Positions 28,950 to 36,738 of a stretch of 40,653 nt of DNA are shown one piece after another; the first letter of the stretch is position 1, and the number at the start of each line of letters is the position of its first letter. A program made the position numbers and the translations under genes. The notes under the pieces are model-generated. The model ran no database searches. It was not told the DNA's origin and saw only the letters and a list, made by a program, of their open reading frames with translations. The stretch covers positions 1 to 40,653 of the IMG/VR virus record IMGVR_UViG_3300022932_000008. The stretch is one strand, 5' to 3'. The stretch is from a virus.

Positions 28950-29190
28950 CGGTTTATTGGTTTAGGTTACGCACCCTATTATATAGGGGTGCGTAAACCA
29001 TCACCCTATTGCGAATAACTTGGTTTAAAAATATGTTTTGTTGAGAATACCATCGTTGTTTTTGTTAAATTATTGAATTATTAATGTTAAAACTTGGTTT
29101 AAAAATGCGAATTCTATTTTTAAACCAAAGTATTTGTAAGTTTTTTATCTTGGTTTAGTAGTTGTTATTGATTTTAAACCTTAAACCGAG
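28950..29190. other. Iteron-rich candidate replication origin
   Basis: This non-coding stretch has at least eight GGTTTA/TAAACC repeats. Two exact 13-mers TTGGTTTAAAAAT lie at 29020-29032 and 29094-29106; an inverted exact copy ATTTTTAAACCAA at 29116-29128 makes an inverted repeat with a 9-nt spacer. Shorter copies lie at 28951, 28959, 29150, 29174 and 29182. The region is AT-rich and adjoins the RepA-like ATPase gene, as in iteron origins. The rest of the gene-free stretch 28896-29204 holds the hairpin at 28965-28999 and a CCATCC/GGATGG hairpin near 28915-28931. Confidence 0.55.
28965..28999. repeat. Long imperfect palindrome in the origin region
   Basis: GGTTACGCACCC and GGGTGCGTAAACC are near-complementary around a short AT-rich loop, giving a stem of at least 11 bp. 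There is no T run, so it is not a typical terminator. It could form a cruciform or a protein-binding site within the candidate origin. Confidence 0.7.
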
Positions 29191-29204
29191 TTTGAAAACT
29201 TTTC

Positions 29205-30263
29205 CTACTTTTCAAAAGGATGTATAAAATAATTTCCTCTAGGAATATCTTGACAAATCCACTTCATTTCTTTGCAATATGTTACAAGTTCTTTCAAAGC
29301 ATTTACACCAATACTTCCATGTTTTTCTAAATGTATTGTTTTTATCTTCTCTGTAAGAATTGTATAACCTATTCCGTTTGATAAAAAAGTACCAACAAAT
29401 ATTTCGTTTAAAATAGAATACTTTTCATAATCCTTTAGCTGCTTTTGTAATTTTCTACCTGGCTTTTGTTCTTCGTAGCACTCATCCATTATAGTAGGCA
29501 TGCCGTCTATTATTTCGAAAGACCAATTATCAGGTTTAGCATTACGCGTTTGAGTAGTCTCTACTAGCTTTACAGATTCGTTTTCCTTACTGGAAGATAT
29601 TTGTATAACAGTCTCGCTTTTGTTCATTAAAACAGTTCCTAAATGACCTCTCATTTTAGCGTTATCGCTTGGGTTTTGATGCAGAACATAACCAATTGCA
29701 ATATCGTTCAATGTAGCCCATCTTCTTAGCGTGTCGGACATATCTACAGCTATTATTTCATCGTTAACTGTTTTAACTAAATCCGCTATACCGTCTATAA
29801 TAACCAACCCTACACCTTTTGTATTGTTAATTAACCATTCAGTATAAGCATATCTTTCTGTTGTAGGAACTGCGTCAAAAGCGTACATAAATAAGTTTTC
29901 TATTTTTTTTTCATCTACCATATCTTTTATACGTTTCAAAGCTAATGATACATGATAGTCTGATTGCTCAGTATCTATGTATATTATTTTGTCTTTCCCT
30001 TTTGGAAGATAAGAAGAAAGTGTTCCGAATTCACCCTTTTTTAATACAGCAGCATTTATTAAAGCCATTAAAAAAGACTTACCTACTTTTGCTTTTCCAG
30101 TTATTCCGAAAATGTTTTTTCTAGTAGAAACAACTTTTCCATTTACAGATAAAACAATGTCTGGTTTTGGTATTTCATCACTTGGAAGTATCCTATGTTT
30201 TTCAATATCCAGTATAGATATTTTTTTCTTAATTTCTCCGTTAATAGGGATTTCATCAATCAT
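29205..30263 (-). CDS. RepA-like AAA ATPase / replicative helicase candidate, 352 aa
   Basis: A RecA-fold ATPase of the AAA_25/RepA type. Walker A is GKAKVGKS (56-63), Walker B LVIID (153-157), followed by a RRWATLNDIAIGYVLHQNPS segment like the sensor region, and a C-terminal winged-helix-like part (about 275-350). Such proteins act as hexameric replicative helicases in plasmids and phages. The iteron array immediately after the gene supports a replication role. No DNA polymerase or primase is recognised in this genome, so host enzymes are probably recruited. Confidence 0.75.
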   Translation of the reverse strand: MIDEIPINGEIKKKISILDIEKHRILPSDEIPKPDIVLSVNGKVVSTRKNIFGITGKAKVGKSFLMALINAAVLKKGEFGTLSSYLPKGKDKIIYIDTEQSDYHVSLALKRIKDMVDEKKIENLFMYAFDAVPTTERYAYTEWLINNTKGVGLVIIDGIADLVKTVNDEIIAVDMSDTLRRWATLNDIAIGYVLHQNPSDNAKMRGHLGTVLMNKSETVIQISSSKENESVKLVETTQTRNAKPDNWSFEIIDGMPTIMDECYEEQKPGRKLQKQLKDYEKYSILNEIFVGTFLSNGIGYTILTEKIKTIHLEKHGSIGVNALKELVTYCKEMKWICQDIPRGNYFIHPFEK

Positions 30264-30747
30264 TGTTTTTGAAGTTTATTATAGATTGATTTAATGTAAA
30301 TTGAAAATGTGCTGTAAGATTGTCAGTATCCCAAGCATGAAAAGCGTAATCGATACCTTCTTTAGAAATCTCAGGGAACAATTTTTTGTATGTATCTAAG
30401 TTCTCTTTATTCAATAACGGATCATAAATCTCTTTACTTTTAAAGTAGTTAGATAAATTTTGATGTTGTAAAACTAAAAGAAGCCTTTGTAACTGATCTT
30501 CTAACGGACTAGAAAGAATATTATTAACTGTTCTATTTGCCTCGACTATATCACCTAAAAACTCAGTGTTTGACCTTAATACAACAGCGTACAACTTAGC
30601 CAATAAATAATGCTCTTTGGTTGTTTCTTCTGCTTGTTTTTTCTGGTCTCTTATTATTTGGTTTAAAGCCTGTATATCTACTTCATTAGGCTTATTCCCA
30701 TTTGATATTGTGAAATGAAGTCTTTTCATTGCTTCGGCTGTTTTCAT
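30256..30747 (-). CDS. Hypothetical replication-region protein, 163 aa
   Basis: Not recognised; helical throughout (e.g., IRDQKKQAEETTKEHYLLAK). The start at 30747 (MKTAEAMKRLHFTIS) overlaps the upstream TGA as ATGA; an ATG at 30792 would sit inside the upstream HTH gene. It overlaps the RepA-like gene by 8 nt. A helicase loader or accessory role is possible from position, not from motif. Confidence 0.6.
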   Translation of the reverse strand: MKTAEAMKRLHFTISNGNKPNEVDIQALNQIIRDQKKQAEETTKEHYLLAKLYAVVLRSNTEFLGDIVEANRTVNNILSSPLEDQLQRLLLVLQHQNLSNYFKSKEIYDPLLNKENLDTYKKLFPEISKEGIDYAFHAWDTDNLTAHFQFTLNQSIINFKNND

Positions 30748-30905
30748 AACTTTTGAATATGTGATATTTCTGAAATTTTCCAAGTATGCCATTGTATTCT
30801 TGCGTCTAATGTAGGTCTTGAAATACCTATCTCTTTAGCTACTTCCTCTTTGCTGGATTCCTGAATTCTTTTTTTTACCTTTTGAGTGCATTCGTATCTT
30901 GTCAT
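30744..30905 (-). CDS. Small HTH DNA-binding protein, 53 aa
   Basis: A helix-turn-helix is evident: SSKEEVAKEIGISRPTLDAR (residues 17-36), with a short basic N-terminus and a C-terminal helix. It is the first gene after the terminator at 30934-30957 and is coupled to the next gene by ATGA. A likely regulator of the replication operon. Confidence 0.65.
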   Translation of the reverse strand: MTRYECTQKVKKRIQESSKEEVAKEIGISRPTLDARIQWHTWKISEISHIQKL

Positions 30906-30933
30906 TGTAAAATTTTTTACGTTTTTTCTGAAT

Positions 30934-30957
30934 AAAAAACCACTCTTTAGAATGGTT
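30934..30957 (-). terminator. Intrinsic terminator after VRR-NUC
   Basis: An 8-bp stem AACCATTC/GAGTGGTT (one G-U) with a 4-nt loop is followed by six T on the minus strand. It separates the long early operon from the HTH-RepA operon. Confidence 0.75.
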
Positions 30958-30968
30958 CTGTAAATATA

Positions 30969-31373
30969 CTAATATTTTCCTAATAACCAATCAAAGTCTA
31001 TTAATTTTATATCTTCAACCGATCTTAGAAGATAGTATTTTCCTTGTAATGATTCTATTCTTTTTTGGAATTTTATTTGGTCTTCCGATTGTGTTCCTGT
31101 GTTGGTTTTTATTTCACAATGAACACAACGACCATACATACCATGTATCTGTAAGTCAGAAGCTCCAACGGTTAAACCTATCTGCTTCATAATTTCTATA
31201 GCTACAGAAATAGCTTTGTCGACTATTTTTTTTATAGATATAGGAACGTTAATACCGATACCATTAGGCACACTCATAATCAAAAGCCTTGGTTCACTTT
31301 CAGGCTTGCAATAATTCTTCCGTATCTCTTTTACTATTTGCTGCTGTATTAATGTTTCGTTTTGATTTTTCAT
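30969..31373 (-). CDS. VRR-NUC domain nuclease, 134 aa
   Basis: A PD-(D/E)XK-type VRR-NUC domain: an N-terminal ETLIQQQIVKEIR helix, then GASDLQI (Asp73), VHCEIK (Glu87, Lys89) and QSEDQIKFQKRI. Such domains act as structure-specific nucleases and in phages usually stand next to an SF2 helicase, as here. Its 5' end overlaps the helicase gene by 74 nt in another frame; no later start keeps the conserved N-terminal helix. Confidence 0.85.
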   Translation of the reverse strand: MKNQNETLIQQQIVKEIRKNYCKPESEPRLLIMSVPNGIGINVPISIKKIVDKAISVAIEIMKQIGLTVGASDLQIHGMYGRCVHCEIKTNTGTQSEDQIKFQKRIESLQGKYYLLRSVEDIKLIDFDWLLGKY

Positions 31374-33021
31374 AATATTTCTCTAATTTTTGTTTAATTT
31401 TATTTATTAACCATGCTTTGGTTCTCATTGTTCCGCTTTCTAATTCAGACCCTTGAATTGACTGATAAGGCTCTTTTATTATTCGTCTCATTGACTGTTC
31501 GAATTTTCCATTATCAAGCGTGTTTGTAAAATTGCCAAATGTTACTGAGTGCCGTATAAAAAGATCGAGTATTTGATTCTGAAGAATAAGCCAAGCGAAG
31601 TTCTTGTCTTTCCCAGAACGCTCACAATATTCGACAATCTTTCTTCCATTTGGCAACGGTATTTCATCAACCAAAACAGCTACTTCATCAGAAAAAGTTT
31701 TTTCTTTATCTTTATCTTTAAAAATAAATCCGCATTCCTCGCATTCCAAAGAATTTTTAGGTATTAAACACTCGCAATTTTCACAAAGTTTTGTGCTTTC
31801 TAAAGCTTCTTTTTTTGGTCTTGGTTTTTCATTTGTTCCGTGGAAAATGCTTTCCCAATCATATTCATCAGACCACTTACCAGTACCCCCATATTTTGCA
31901 GCGAAGTATTGAATATTACCACCTCCATCTATCACTTTGAAATGTGGTTTATAAATTGATTCGCATTTCCTCCCTCCACGTCCAACCATTTGTAGAAACA
32001 AAGAAAGAGATAAAGTCGCACGGTTCAGAATTACAGCCTGTATAGTAGGTTCGTCAAATCCAGCCGTTAACACTCCGCAATTAAGTAAGATAGCATCTGG
32101 TGTATTTTTAAACCATTCTAAAATAGGTTTTCTTTCTGAACTCTTAGTATTTATACTATCCAACATTCTAACATTTGTATATCCTGCATCTATAAAATAA
32201 TCGAACGTACTTTTGTTTGTTGATGTTGAACTATTAAAAACTATCGTCTTTTCTCCTTTACAAATTTCTTCATAATTCTTTACTACGTTGAATTCTCCAA
32301 AATATTTATCCGTACTCTTTGTATCGAAATCTCCTGTTTTTGAATCAATAGCAAATGAATTCCTGTCTATATTTCCTATCTCATAGTTTAGGTCTCGAAC
32401 AAGTCTATCGTCCATTATCAATCCTGAAATAGATTTCCCAATAATGATATTTTCGTAAATCTCAGAATATGTGAAATTTCGTGTATACTCGTATGTTTCA
32501 AAACCACAACATTGAACGACTTCTTCATGATCTTTTTTACAAATCGAACAACGGGAGAAAGAAATCTTTTTTAGCGATATTGGAGTAGCGGTAACAGCTA
32601 ATATTTTTGCTTCTTGGAAATAATCAAATATTTCTTTGTGCATATCTAAATGCGCTTCATCAACTATAATCATTCCTATGTCTTTGCAAAATTCAGAATC
32701 GCTACGAAGTCTATTTTTGATTGTCTGAATCATCGCAACATAACAATCAGAATTATGCAATAATCTCTTTTTTGCAGCTACAACACTTTCGCAAGTGACA
32801 CCAATTGTGCGCAATGTTCGAAGTGTTTGTGTTATTAATTCTTCTCTATGAGCTAATACAAGAACACGTTTTTTTTCTTGTTTAATAAAACGTTTTGCTA
32901 TGAATGAAAATATAGCCGTCTTTCCTCCGCCAGTTGATAGCTGATAAAGTATTCTTTTCTTATTCTCAAATTCTAAAAATATCTCGTCTATGCTTTTTTG
33001 TTGGTCTGGATATGGTTTCAT
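31300..33021 (-). CDS. SF2 DEAH helicase with zinc-binding inserts, 573 aa
   Basis: An ATP-dependent DNA helicase. Motif I GGGKT (31-35), motif II DEAH (121-124), motif III VTATP (143-147), motif VI QMVGRGGR (344-351). Two Cys clusters are inserted: C158-C161 with a CC at 171-172, and CENCECLIPKNSLECEECGF near 403-422. A basic C-terminal region follows. With the VRR-NUC nuclease and the HNH gene it forms a DNA-processing cluster. It overlaps VRR-NUC by 74 nt and the HNH gene by 4 nt. Confidence 0.9.
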   Translation of the reverse strand: MKPYPDQQKSIDEIFLEFENKKRILYQLSTGGGKTAIFSFIAKRFIKQEKKRVLVLAHREELITQTLRTLRTIGVTCESVVAAKKRLLHNSDCYVAMIQTIKNRLRSDSEFCKDIGMIIVDEAHLDMHKEIFDYFQEAKILAVTATPISLKKISFSRCSICKKDHEEVVQCCGFETYEYTRNFTYSEIYENIIIGKSISGLIMDDRLVRDLNYEIGNIDRNSFAIDSKTGDFDTKSTDKYFGEFNVVKNYEEICKGEKTIVFNSSTSTNKSTFDYFIDAGYTNVRMLDSINTKSSERKPILEWFKNTPDAILLNCGVLTAGFDEPTIQAVILNRATLSLSLFLQMVGRGGRKCESIYKPHFKVIDGGGNIQYFAAKYGGTGKWSDEYDWESIFHGTNEKPRPKKEALESTKLCENCECLIPKNSLECEECGFIFKDKDKEKTFSDEVAVLVDEIPLPNGRKIVEYCERSGKDKNFAWLILQNQILDLFIRHSVTFGNFTNTLDNGKFEQSMRRIIKEPYQSIQGSELESGTMRTKAWLINKIKQKLEKYYEKSKRNINTAANSKRDTEELLQA

Positions 33022-33581
33022 TGTTTACAATTATTACATAGGTTAAAATTTCCATTTTCGTGATACTCTCCGCAATGTTGACAAAGCCCTAATCTTCCAA
33101 AATCCGCCCTTAATCCTCCAAAATAAATAACTTTATTTCCATGTATTCCTTCGTGACAATTTTTACACACAGAAATTAATTCTTTTTCTTTTTCATGATA
33201 AACGTGATTGTAATTTATGTGATGTACTTGAGTAGCTTTGTCTTCGCAGCAAACACAAGTATAATTGTCTCTTTTTAAGGTATTTTCTCTTTTGTTTTTC
33301 CACTCCGTAGATTTTAAATAAACATCATTATAGTAGTGTTTAGCCCCAATATCTCTTCTTAAATATCTTTGGTCGGCTTTATCTTGAATAAATTTTTCTC
33401 TTAATTTGGGCTGATATATTGGTAGTGTATAAATATTTTTAAATAGAGAATGTTTATAAGTAGTTGCGTCAGAATTTCCACATTTTAAACATTGTTTACG
33501 AACTCTTTTTTGTCCGTTTTTCATAGTGAACAACACAAAAGTTAATTCATTATTACCACAATTGTTGCAATTGTTTTCCAT
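33018..33581 (-). CDS. HNH endonuclease with flanking zinc ribbons, 187 aa
   Basis: The HNH core reads RDNYTCVCCEDKATQVHHIN then NYNH, with CxxC (109-112), HH (120-121) and CxxCxxxH (139-146). CxxC pairs precede it (C5/C8 and C31/C34) and follow it (around 168-185, CQHCGEY and CNNC). It probably nicks or cuts DNA, as a homing or packaging-type nuclease. A 164-nt structured leader lies directly upstream. There is no RuvC domain, so it is not IscB-like. Confidence 0.85.
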   Translation of the reverse strand: MENNCNNCGNNELTFVLFTMKNGQKRVRKQCLKCGNSDATTYKHSLFKNIYTLPIYQPKLREKFIQDKADQRYLRRDIGAKHYYNDVYLKSTEWKNKRENTLKRDNYTCVCCEDKATQVHHINYNHVYHEKEKELISVCKNCHEGIHGNKVIYFGGLRADFGRLGLCQHCGEYHENGNFNLCNNCKQ

Positions 33582-33601
33582 ATTAATATTATATAAAAGT
33601 T

Positions 33602-33689
33602 AAAATTCCAGATAAAAAGCCGATATGTGAGACGGGCTTCCTAAATGGAATTTTTATAATATTTTCGGTAAATTTGCAATGCGTCTCAC
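33602..33689 (-). other. Structured leader with pseudoknot potential upstream of the HNH gene
   Basis: An outer stem AAAATTCCA/TGGAATTTT (33602-33610, 33646-33654) encloses an inner stem AAGCC/GGCTT (33617-33621, 33635-33639). The loop of the inner stem holds GTGAGACG (33627-33634), perfectly complementary to CGTCTCAC at 33682-33689 outside it. The three helices can coexist as a pseudoknot. On the minus strand this forms the 5' leader of the HNH mRNA. Function unknown; no known riboswitch class recognised. Confidence 0.5.
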
Positions 33690-33699
33690 TTCATTACAA

Positions 33700-33721
33700 A
33701 AGCCTAATTTTCACTAGGCTT
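33700..33721. terminator. Weak terminator-like hairpin
   Basis: A perfect 7-bp stem AAGCCTA/TAGGCTT with 8-nt loop lies just below the 49-aa membrane protein gene. It is followed on the minus strand by TTTTG, a weak T run. It may separate that gene from the HNH leader. Confidence 0.5.
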
Positions 33722-33745
33722 ATTTTATTGTGCTAATATAGGGAA

Positions 33746-33895
33746 TTATCTCAATTTTACCAAAGAAATAGCTATTATTAGTAAAACTAAATTAAGTAAA
33801 AAGTATTTCTTTGGTTTTTTATTATAAAAAATAAGACCACACAATATATATCCTCCTATTGAATTAAGTATGAATATTAATATTTCTTTTTCCAT
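33746..33895 (-). CDS. Small two-span membrane protein, 49 aa
   Basis: Two hydrophobic segments (ILIFILNSIGGYILCGLIFY and YFLLNLVLLIIAISLV) are joined by a basic loop (NKKPKKK). It starts 3 nt after the 126-aa gene and ends before a hairpin. Function unknown; topology suggests both ends on the same side of the membrane. Confidence 0.5.
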   Translation of the reverse strand: MEKEILIFILNSIGGYILCGLIFYNKKPKKYFLLNLVLLIIAISLVKLR

Positions 33896-33897
33896 TT

Positions 33898-34278
33898 TTA
33901 TAACTTTAATTGTTCTCCAGTTAATGCAAAATAAAGGTTTTGGAGTTGGTGTACATATTTAACATGATCGTGACTACAGTCTAAACATTTATATTTATCT
34001 ATACTAAAACTTATAATTCTTTTGTTAGCTTCTAATGTGTAGTTATTATAAGTTACTCTTTCGAAGTAATTGAATTTCTCTTCAGATTTTACAAACCCAA
34101 ACTTAGCTAACCATTCTTCGGTTAGCGGAATTGGTTCAAAAGTTTCTAATTCAATCCAAGTTTTATCCGACTTATTTTCAACCGTTAATCCTTCGCTATC
34201 AATTTCGACAATCTGAAATAACACGTTTTCTTCTGCGAAATTTACCCAATTCCCAATCATCAACTCACTTGCTTTCAT
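33898..34278 (-). CDS. Conserved Bacteroidota phage/prophage protein, 126 aa
   Basis: It matches a very widespread Bacteroidota family: ELMIGNWV at the start, PIPLTEEWLAKFGF in the middle, and YVHQLQNLYFALTGEQL at the end. The function is not known; it is frequent in phages, prophages and mobile elements of this phylum and helps confirm the host group. It overlaps the upstream micropeptide by 4 nt. Confidence 0.8.
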   Translation of the reverse strand: MKASELMIGNWVNFAEENVLFQIVEIDSEGLTVENKSDKTWIELETFEPIPLTEEWLAKFGFVKSEEKFNYFERVTYNNYTLEANKRIISFSIDKYKCLDCSHDHVKYVHQLQNLYFALTGEQLKL

Positions 34279-34340
34279 TTTTTATTAATTTTAGATTCAT
34301 AAATTTCGTAAATCTCAACTCTAATTGGTTCTGTTTTCAT
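34275..34340 (-). CDS. Coupled micropeptide, 21 aa
   Basis: ATG 34340 opens a 21-codon frame (MKTEPIRVEIYEIYESKINK plus one residue) that overlaps both neighbours as ATGA. The exact double coupling suggests that it is translated. It may be a product or only a device that carries ribosomes between genes. Confidence 0.4.
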   Translation of the reverse strand: MKTEPIRVEIYEIYESKINKK

Positions 34341-34654
34341 AATATTTTTCTAATTTCAAATGGTATATTGTGTTCTTTTGCGTAATCCATTCCGTACTGC
34401 ATACCTTTACTAATTCCATAATCAACATAAAATACTTGCAAGTCTGCTACTTCTTTCCATTTTAAACCAGCATTAATGCCTTGGGTTCTTTCCTCTGGAA
34501 TATCGTCATTTAATATACCTAATTGAGTATAGAGTAGATGGGATGCTATTGGAGCTTCACCACGATTTAAGCTATCCTTAACACACATTCTAGCGTACTG
34601 AATATTTCTTTCAATAAAACCAGCGTATGGAGATTCTAATATTACTCTTTTCAT
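34337..34654 (-). CDS. DUF7768-type protein, 105 aa
   Basis: A strongly conserved phage family: KRVILESPYAG, then NIQYARMCVKDSLNRGEAPI, then ASHLLYTQLGILNDDIPEER and GINAGLKW. The fold resembles nucleoside-deoxyribosyltransferase-like proteins, and a role in nucleotide-related chemistry has been suggested but is not established. It lies between the Dam-like methyltransferase and the 21-aa peptide. Confidence 0.8.
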   Translation of the reverse strand: MKRVILESPYAGFIERNIQYARMCVKDSLNRGEAPIASHLLYTQLGILNDDIPEERTQGINAGLKWKEVADLQVFYVDYGISKGMQYGMDYAKEHNIPFEIRKIL

Positions 34655-34658
34655 AATT

Positions 34659-35084
34659 TTAAAATATTACAATCATACTATCCTTGGTACCACCTTGTTT
34701 GCTTTGGATAAAATTACCTTTTGAATCAAGCTTACCAAATTTCACACGACCTTTTAAAAATCTTATTTCTTTTGCATTTGGCTTAATATGATCGTGAAAT
34801 AACTTTGTACTTGTAGATACTGGAATTAAAAAAACACTTGTATTACCTTTTTTCTGTTCTTGAATTCCTTTTAAGACAAAAGCCTCTTTTATTTTTTGAC
34901 TATAGGGAGGATTTACAAAATTTGATTTCCCCCAGTTTTTTAACAATCCATCCGTTTCAGGAGTTATTTCTCCTTCATTATAAGGACAAGGATCGAAATC
35001 AAAACTAAATTCCTTGTCAAGTTCGTTGTACAAATCTGGTGGAGTTGCATAATTATCATCGTTATTAATGTGTATTTTTTTCAT
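34659..35084 (-). CDS. Dam-like phage DNA N6-adenine methyltransferase, 141 aa
   Basis: The family pattern is clear: YATPPDLYNELDKEF (12-26), FDFDPCPYN (28-36), DGLLKNWGKS, and the catalytic NPPY (58-61). Short single-domain phage enzymes of this type methylate adenine, probably protecting phage DNA from host restriction. Start and stop overlap neighbours by a few bases. The target sequence cannot be told. Confidence 0.9.
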   Translation of the reverse strand: MKKIHINNDDNYATPPDLYNELDKEFSFDFDPCPYNEGEITPETDGLLKNWGKSNFVNPPYSQKIKEAFVLKGIQEQKKGNTSVFLIPVSTSTKLFHDHIKPNAKEIRFLKGRVKFGKLDSKGNFIQSKQGGTKDSMIVIF

Positions 35085-35185
35085 AATCCAAGTATTTTTC
35101 TATAAACATTATTTACTCTCTCCGAATTAATACCCCTCTCGTGGTAAAAATTCATTACTTTTAGGATTCTTTGTAGTGGTGTCAT
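35081..35185 (-). CDS. Coupled small protein, 34 aa
   Basis: MTPLQRILKVMNFYHERGIN and 14 more residues; basic and helical. It overlaps the upstream Cys-rich gene and the downstream methyltransferase gene, each as ATGA, so it is very likely part of the coupled operon. Function unknown. Confidence 0.5.
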   Translation of the reverse strand: MTPLQRILKVMNFYHERGINSERVNNVYRKILGL

Positions 35186-35394
35186 ACTATCCCCCCATTT
35201 AAAGTTGTTAATTTTTCAGTTAAGTAAGCTAATCTTTCTGGATTATCACCAGACAACAAAAGTTTATTCCGTTCTTTTATTAGAGTGTCAATCGGAATAG
35301 CTCGGAATGTAACACAATTTAAGTACCCATTTTTTTTATTCTTTGCGCATCCTTTTGGTGTGATATAAATGCAATCTATGCAGTGTTTTTTCAT
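35182..35394 (-). CDS. Small Cys-containing protein, 70 aa
   Basis: Four cysteines in the first half (CIDC at 5-8, C16, C27) suggest a small zinc or metal site; the second half is a charged helical region (LIKERNKLLLSGDNPERLAY). It sits between the two DNA methyltransferase genes and overlaps the C5 methyltransferase by 4 nt. Function unknown. Confidence 0.65.
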   Translation of the reverse strand: MKKHCIDCIYITPKGCAKNKKNGYLNCVTFRAIPIDTLIKERNKLLLSGDNPERLAYLTEKLTTLNGGIV

Positions 35395-36467
35395 AATTTA
35401 CTTAACCATTGATCGTAAATATTTGATGCAATTTGAGCAGTCATAACGGGAGGTACTGACATTCCAATTAAATAATACCATTGATTAGAAACGAAATCGT
35501 AATCTTGTGGATAAGATCCTCCACATTTCATTTCTTTTTCAGAAATATAAACAGGTTTGTCGTAATGAATGTATGAATGATATCCATTTGCCGTTAGTGT
35601 TGATAATGGTTTATCTTTAAAAATGTATTTACAATTGAAATTAGTTTCTTTCATTCCAACAGCTTTTTTAGAATCAGACAATTTAGTGTGATTTTTTTCT
35701 CTACCATCCCAAGCTTGTTTTGCGTGGTCCGTTATCGGTAAACCTTTGTAATCGAAATATTCTCTACCTGGTATTTTCTTTTCATTGAAAATCATTTCAA
35801 TTTTAGGTAAAAACGTAAACATATCTTTTTGTTCCATAAATTGATTAGATAAATCTTTACGTAAGCAAATAAAAAAAACTCTTTCCCTTTTCTGAGGCAC
35901 ACCCATTGAAGAAGAATCTAATAAAAAGTGCTGCACATAATAACCTGCTTTATCAAATTCTTTGTAAATTTCAATTACGTATGATTTTGCATTGCCCATT
36001 AATAAGCCAGAAACATTTTCGGCGACAACAACTTTAGGTTGTAATTCTTTAGCTAAATCAATGAAATCAAAAAACAATGTATCTAATACTTGCATTGCTT
36101 GACCCTCTCTAAAAACTTTATCTTTACCCCAGTCTTTTTCACGATTCCCTGCCATTGAAAAACTACTGCATGGTGGAGACCCGTCCAAAATATCTAATTC
36201 GTATAATTCTTTTGGCAAGTCTTTACGTAATTTAAATGTTTGTATAGGCTCTAAGAATGCATATTTTGGATTATGATTGGTTTTATACGCTTCAATCATT
36301 TTTGGGTCTATTTCATTACATCCCAAAACATCGAATCCGGCTAACTTATACCCCATAGTTGAACCGCCACCGCATGCAAAACAGCTAAAAACTTTCCCTT
36401 TATCTTTTGTAAATACTGCATCTTTTAATGTCCAATTGTATGGGAATTTATGTTCTTTTTTACTCAT
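35391..36467 (-). CDS. DNA (cytosine-5-)methyltransferase, 358 aa
   Basis: It transfers a methyl group to cytosine C5. Motif I FSCFACGGGSTMGYKLAGF (27-45), motif IV GSPPCSSFS with catalytic Cys100, motif VI ENV (150-152) and motif VIII QKRERVFFI (192-200) are all present, and the C-terminus has a GMSVPP-type ending. No restriction endonuclease partner is visible, so it probably protects phage DNA. The second methyltransferase of the cluster lies at 34659-35084. Confidence 0.95.
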   Translation of the reverse strand: MSKKEHKFPYNWTLKDAVFTKDKGKVFSCFACGGGSTMGYKLAGFDVLGCNEIDPKMIEAYKTNHNPKYAFLEPIQTFKLRKDLPKELYELDILDGSPPCSSFSMAGNREKDWGKDKVFREGQAMQVLDTLFFDFIDLAKELQPKVVVAENVSGLLMGNAKSYVIEIYKEFDKAGYYVQHFLLDSSSMGVPQKRERVFFICLRKDLSNQFMEQKDMFTFLPKIEMIFNEKKIPGREYFDYKGLPITDHAKQAWDGREKNHTKLSDSKKAVGMKETNFNCKYIFKDKPLSTLTANGYHSYIHYDKPVYISEKEMKCGGSYPQDYDFVSNQWYYLIGMSVPPVMTAQIASNIYDQWLSKL

Positions 36468-36541
36468 CCCTCTATTTGTTTTTGTGCCGAAGCGGTTAAT
36501 TGTAGATTGTATTTTCTATCTCCGCCTTTATGTTTTTAAAC

Positions 36542-36738
36542 TCACTCATTTTTCCTATATATTTCAAAATTAATAATCATTTCTAATTGGTGTTCGTTAT
36601 ACCACCATCTTTCAAACGGTACAATGCCTAATATTCTAATCCTATAAGCAATTGTTCTTTCTTGGATATTGGTTAACTCAGCTATTTCCTGTAATCTCAG
36701 AAGCCCTATCGATAACAGTTGTTGTGTTCTTGACATAT
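36542..36738 (-). CDS. Small HTH DNA-binding protein, 64 aa
   Basis: The start at 36738 (MSRTQQLLSIGLLRLQEIAEL) is preferred over 36772, as GAGGAAT stands just before it. A helix-turn-helix is suggested by LLRLQEIAELTNIQERTIAY followed by a wing-like WWYNEHQLEMII. It overlaps the upstream 52-aa gene by 61 nt in another frame. A likely regulator of the methyltransferase operon. Confidence 0.6.

Noticed and set aside
29205-30905. Lysogeny module or integrase near the replication genes
   Set aside because: No tyrosine or serine recombinase motif and no CI-like repressor of normal length is present in the window.
33018-33745. HNH gene plus structured RNA as an RNA-guided (IscB/OMEGA-like) nuclease
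   Set aside because: The 187-aa protein has only an HNH core and zinc ribbons, no RuvC domain or bridge helix, and the RNA is on the 5' side as an mRNA leader.
36467-36541. 17-aa reading frame MSEFKNIKAEIENTIYN between HTH and C5 methyltransferase genes
   Set aside because: Very short, without conserved features; frames beside it are also partly open, so it is probably chance.
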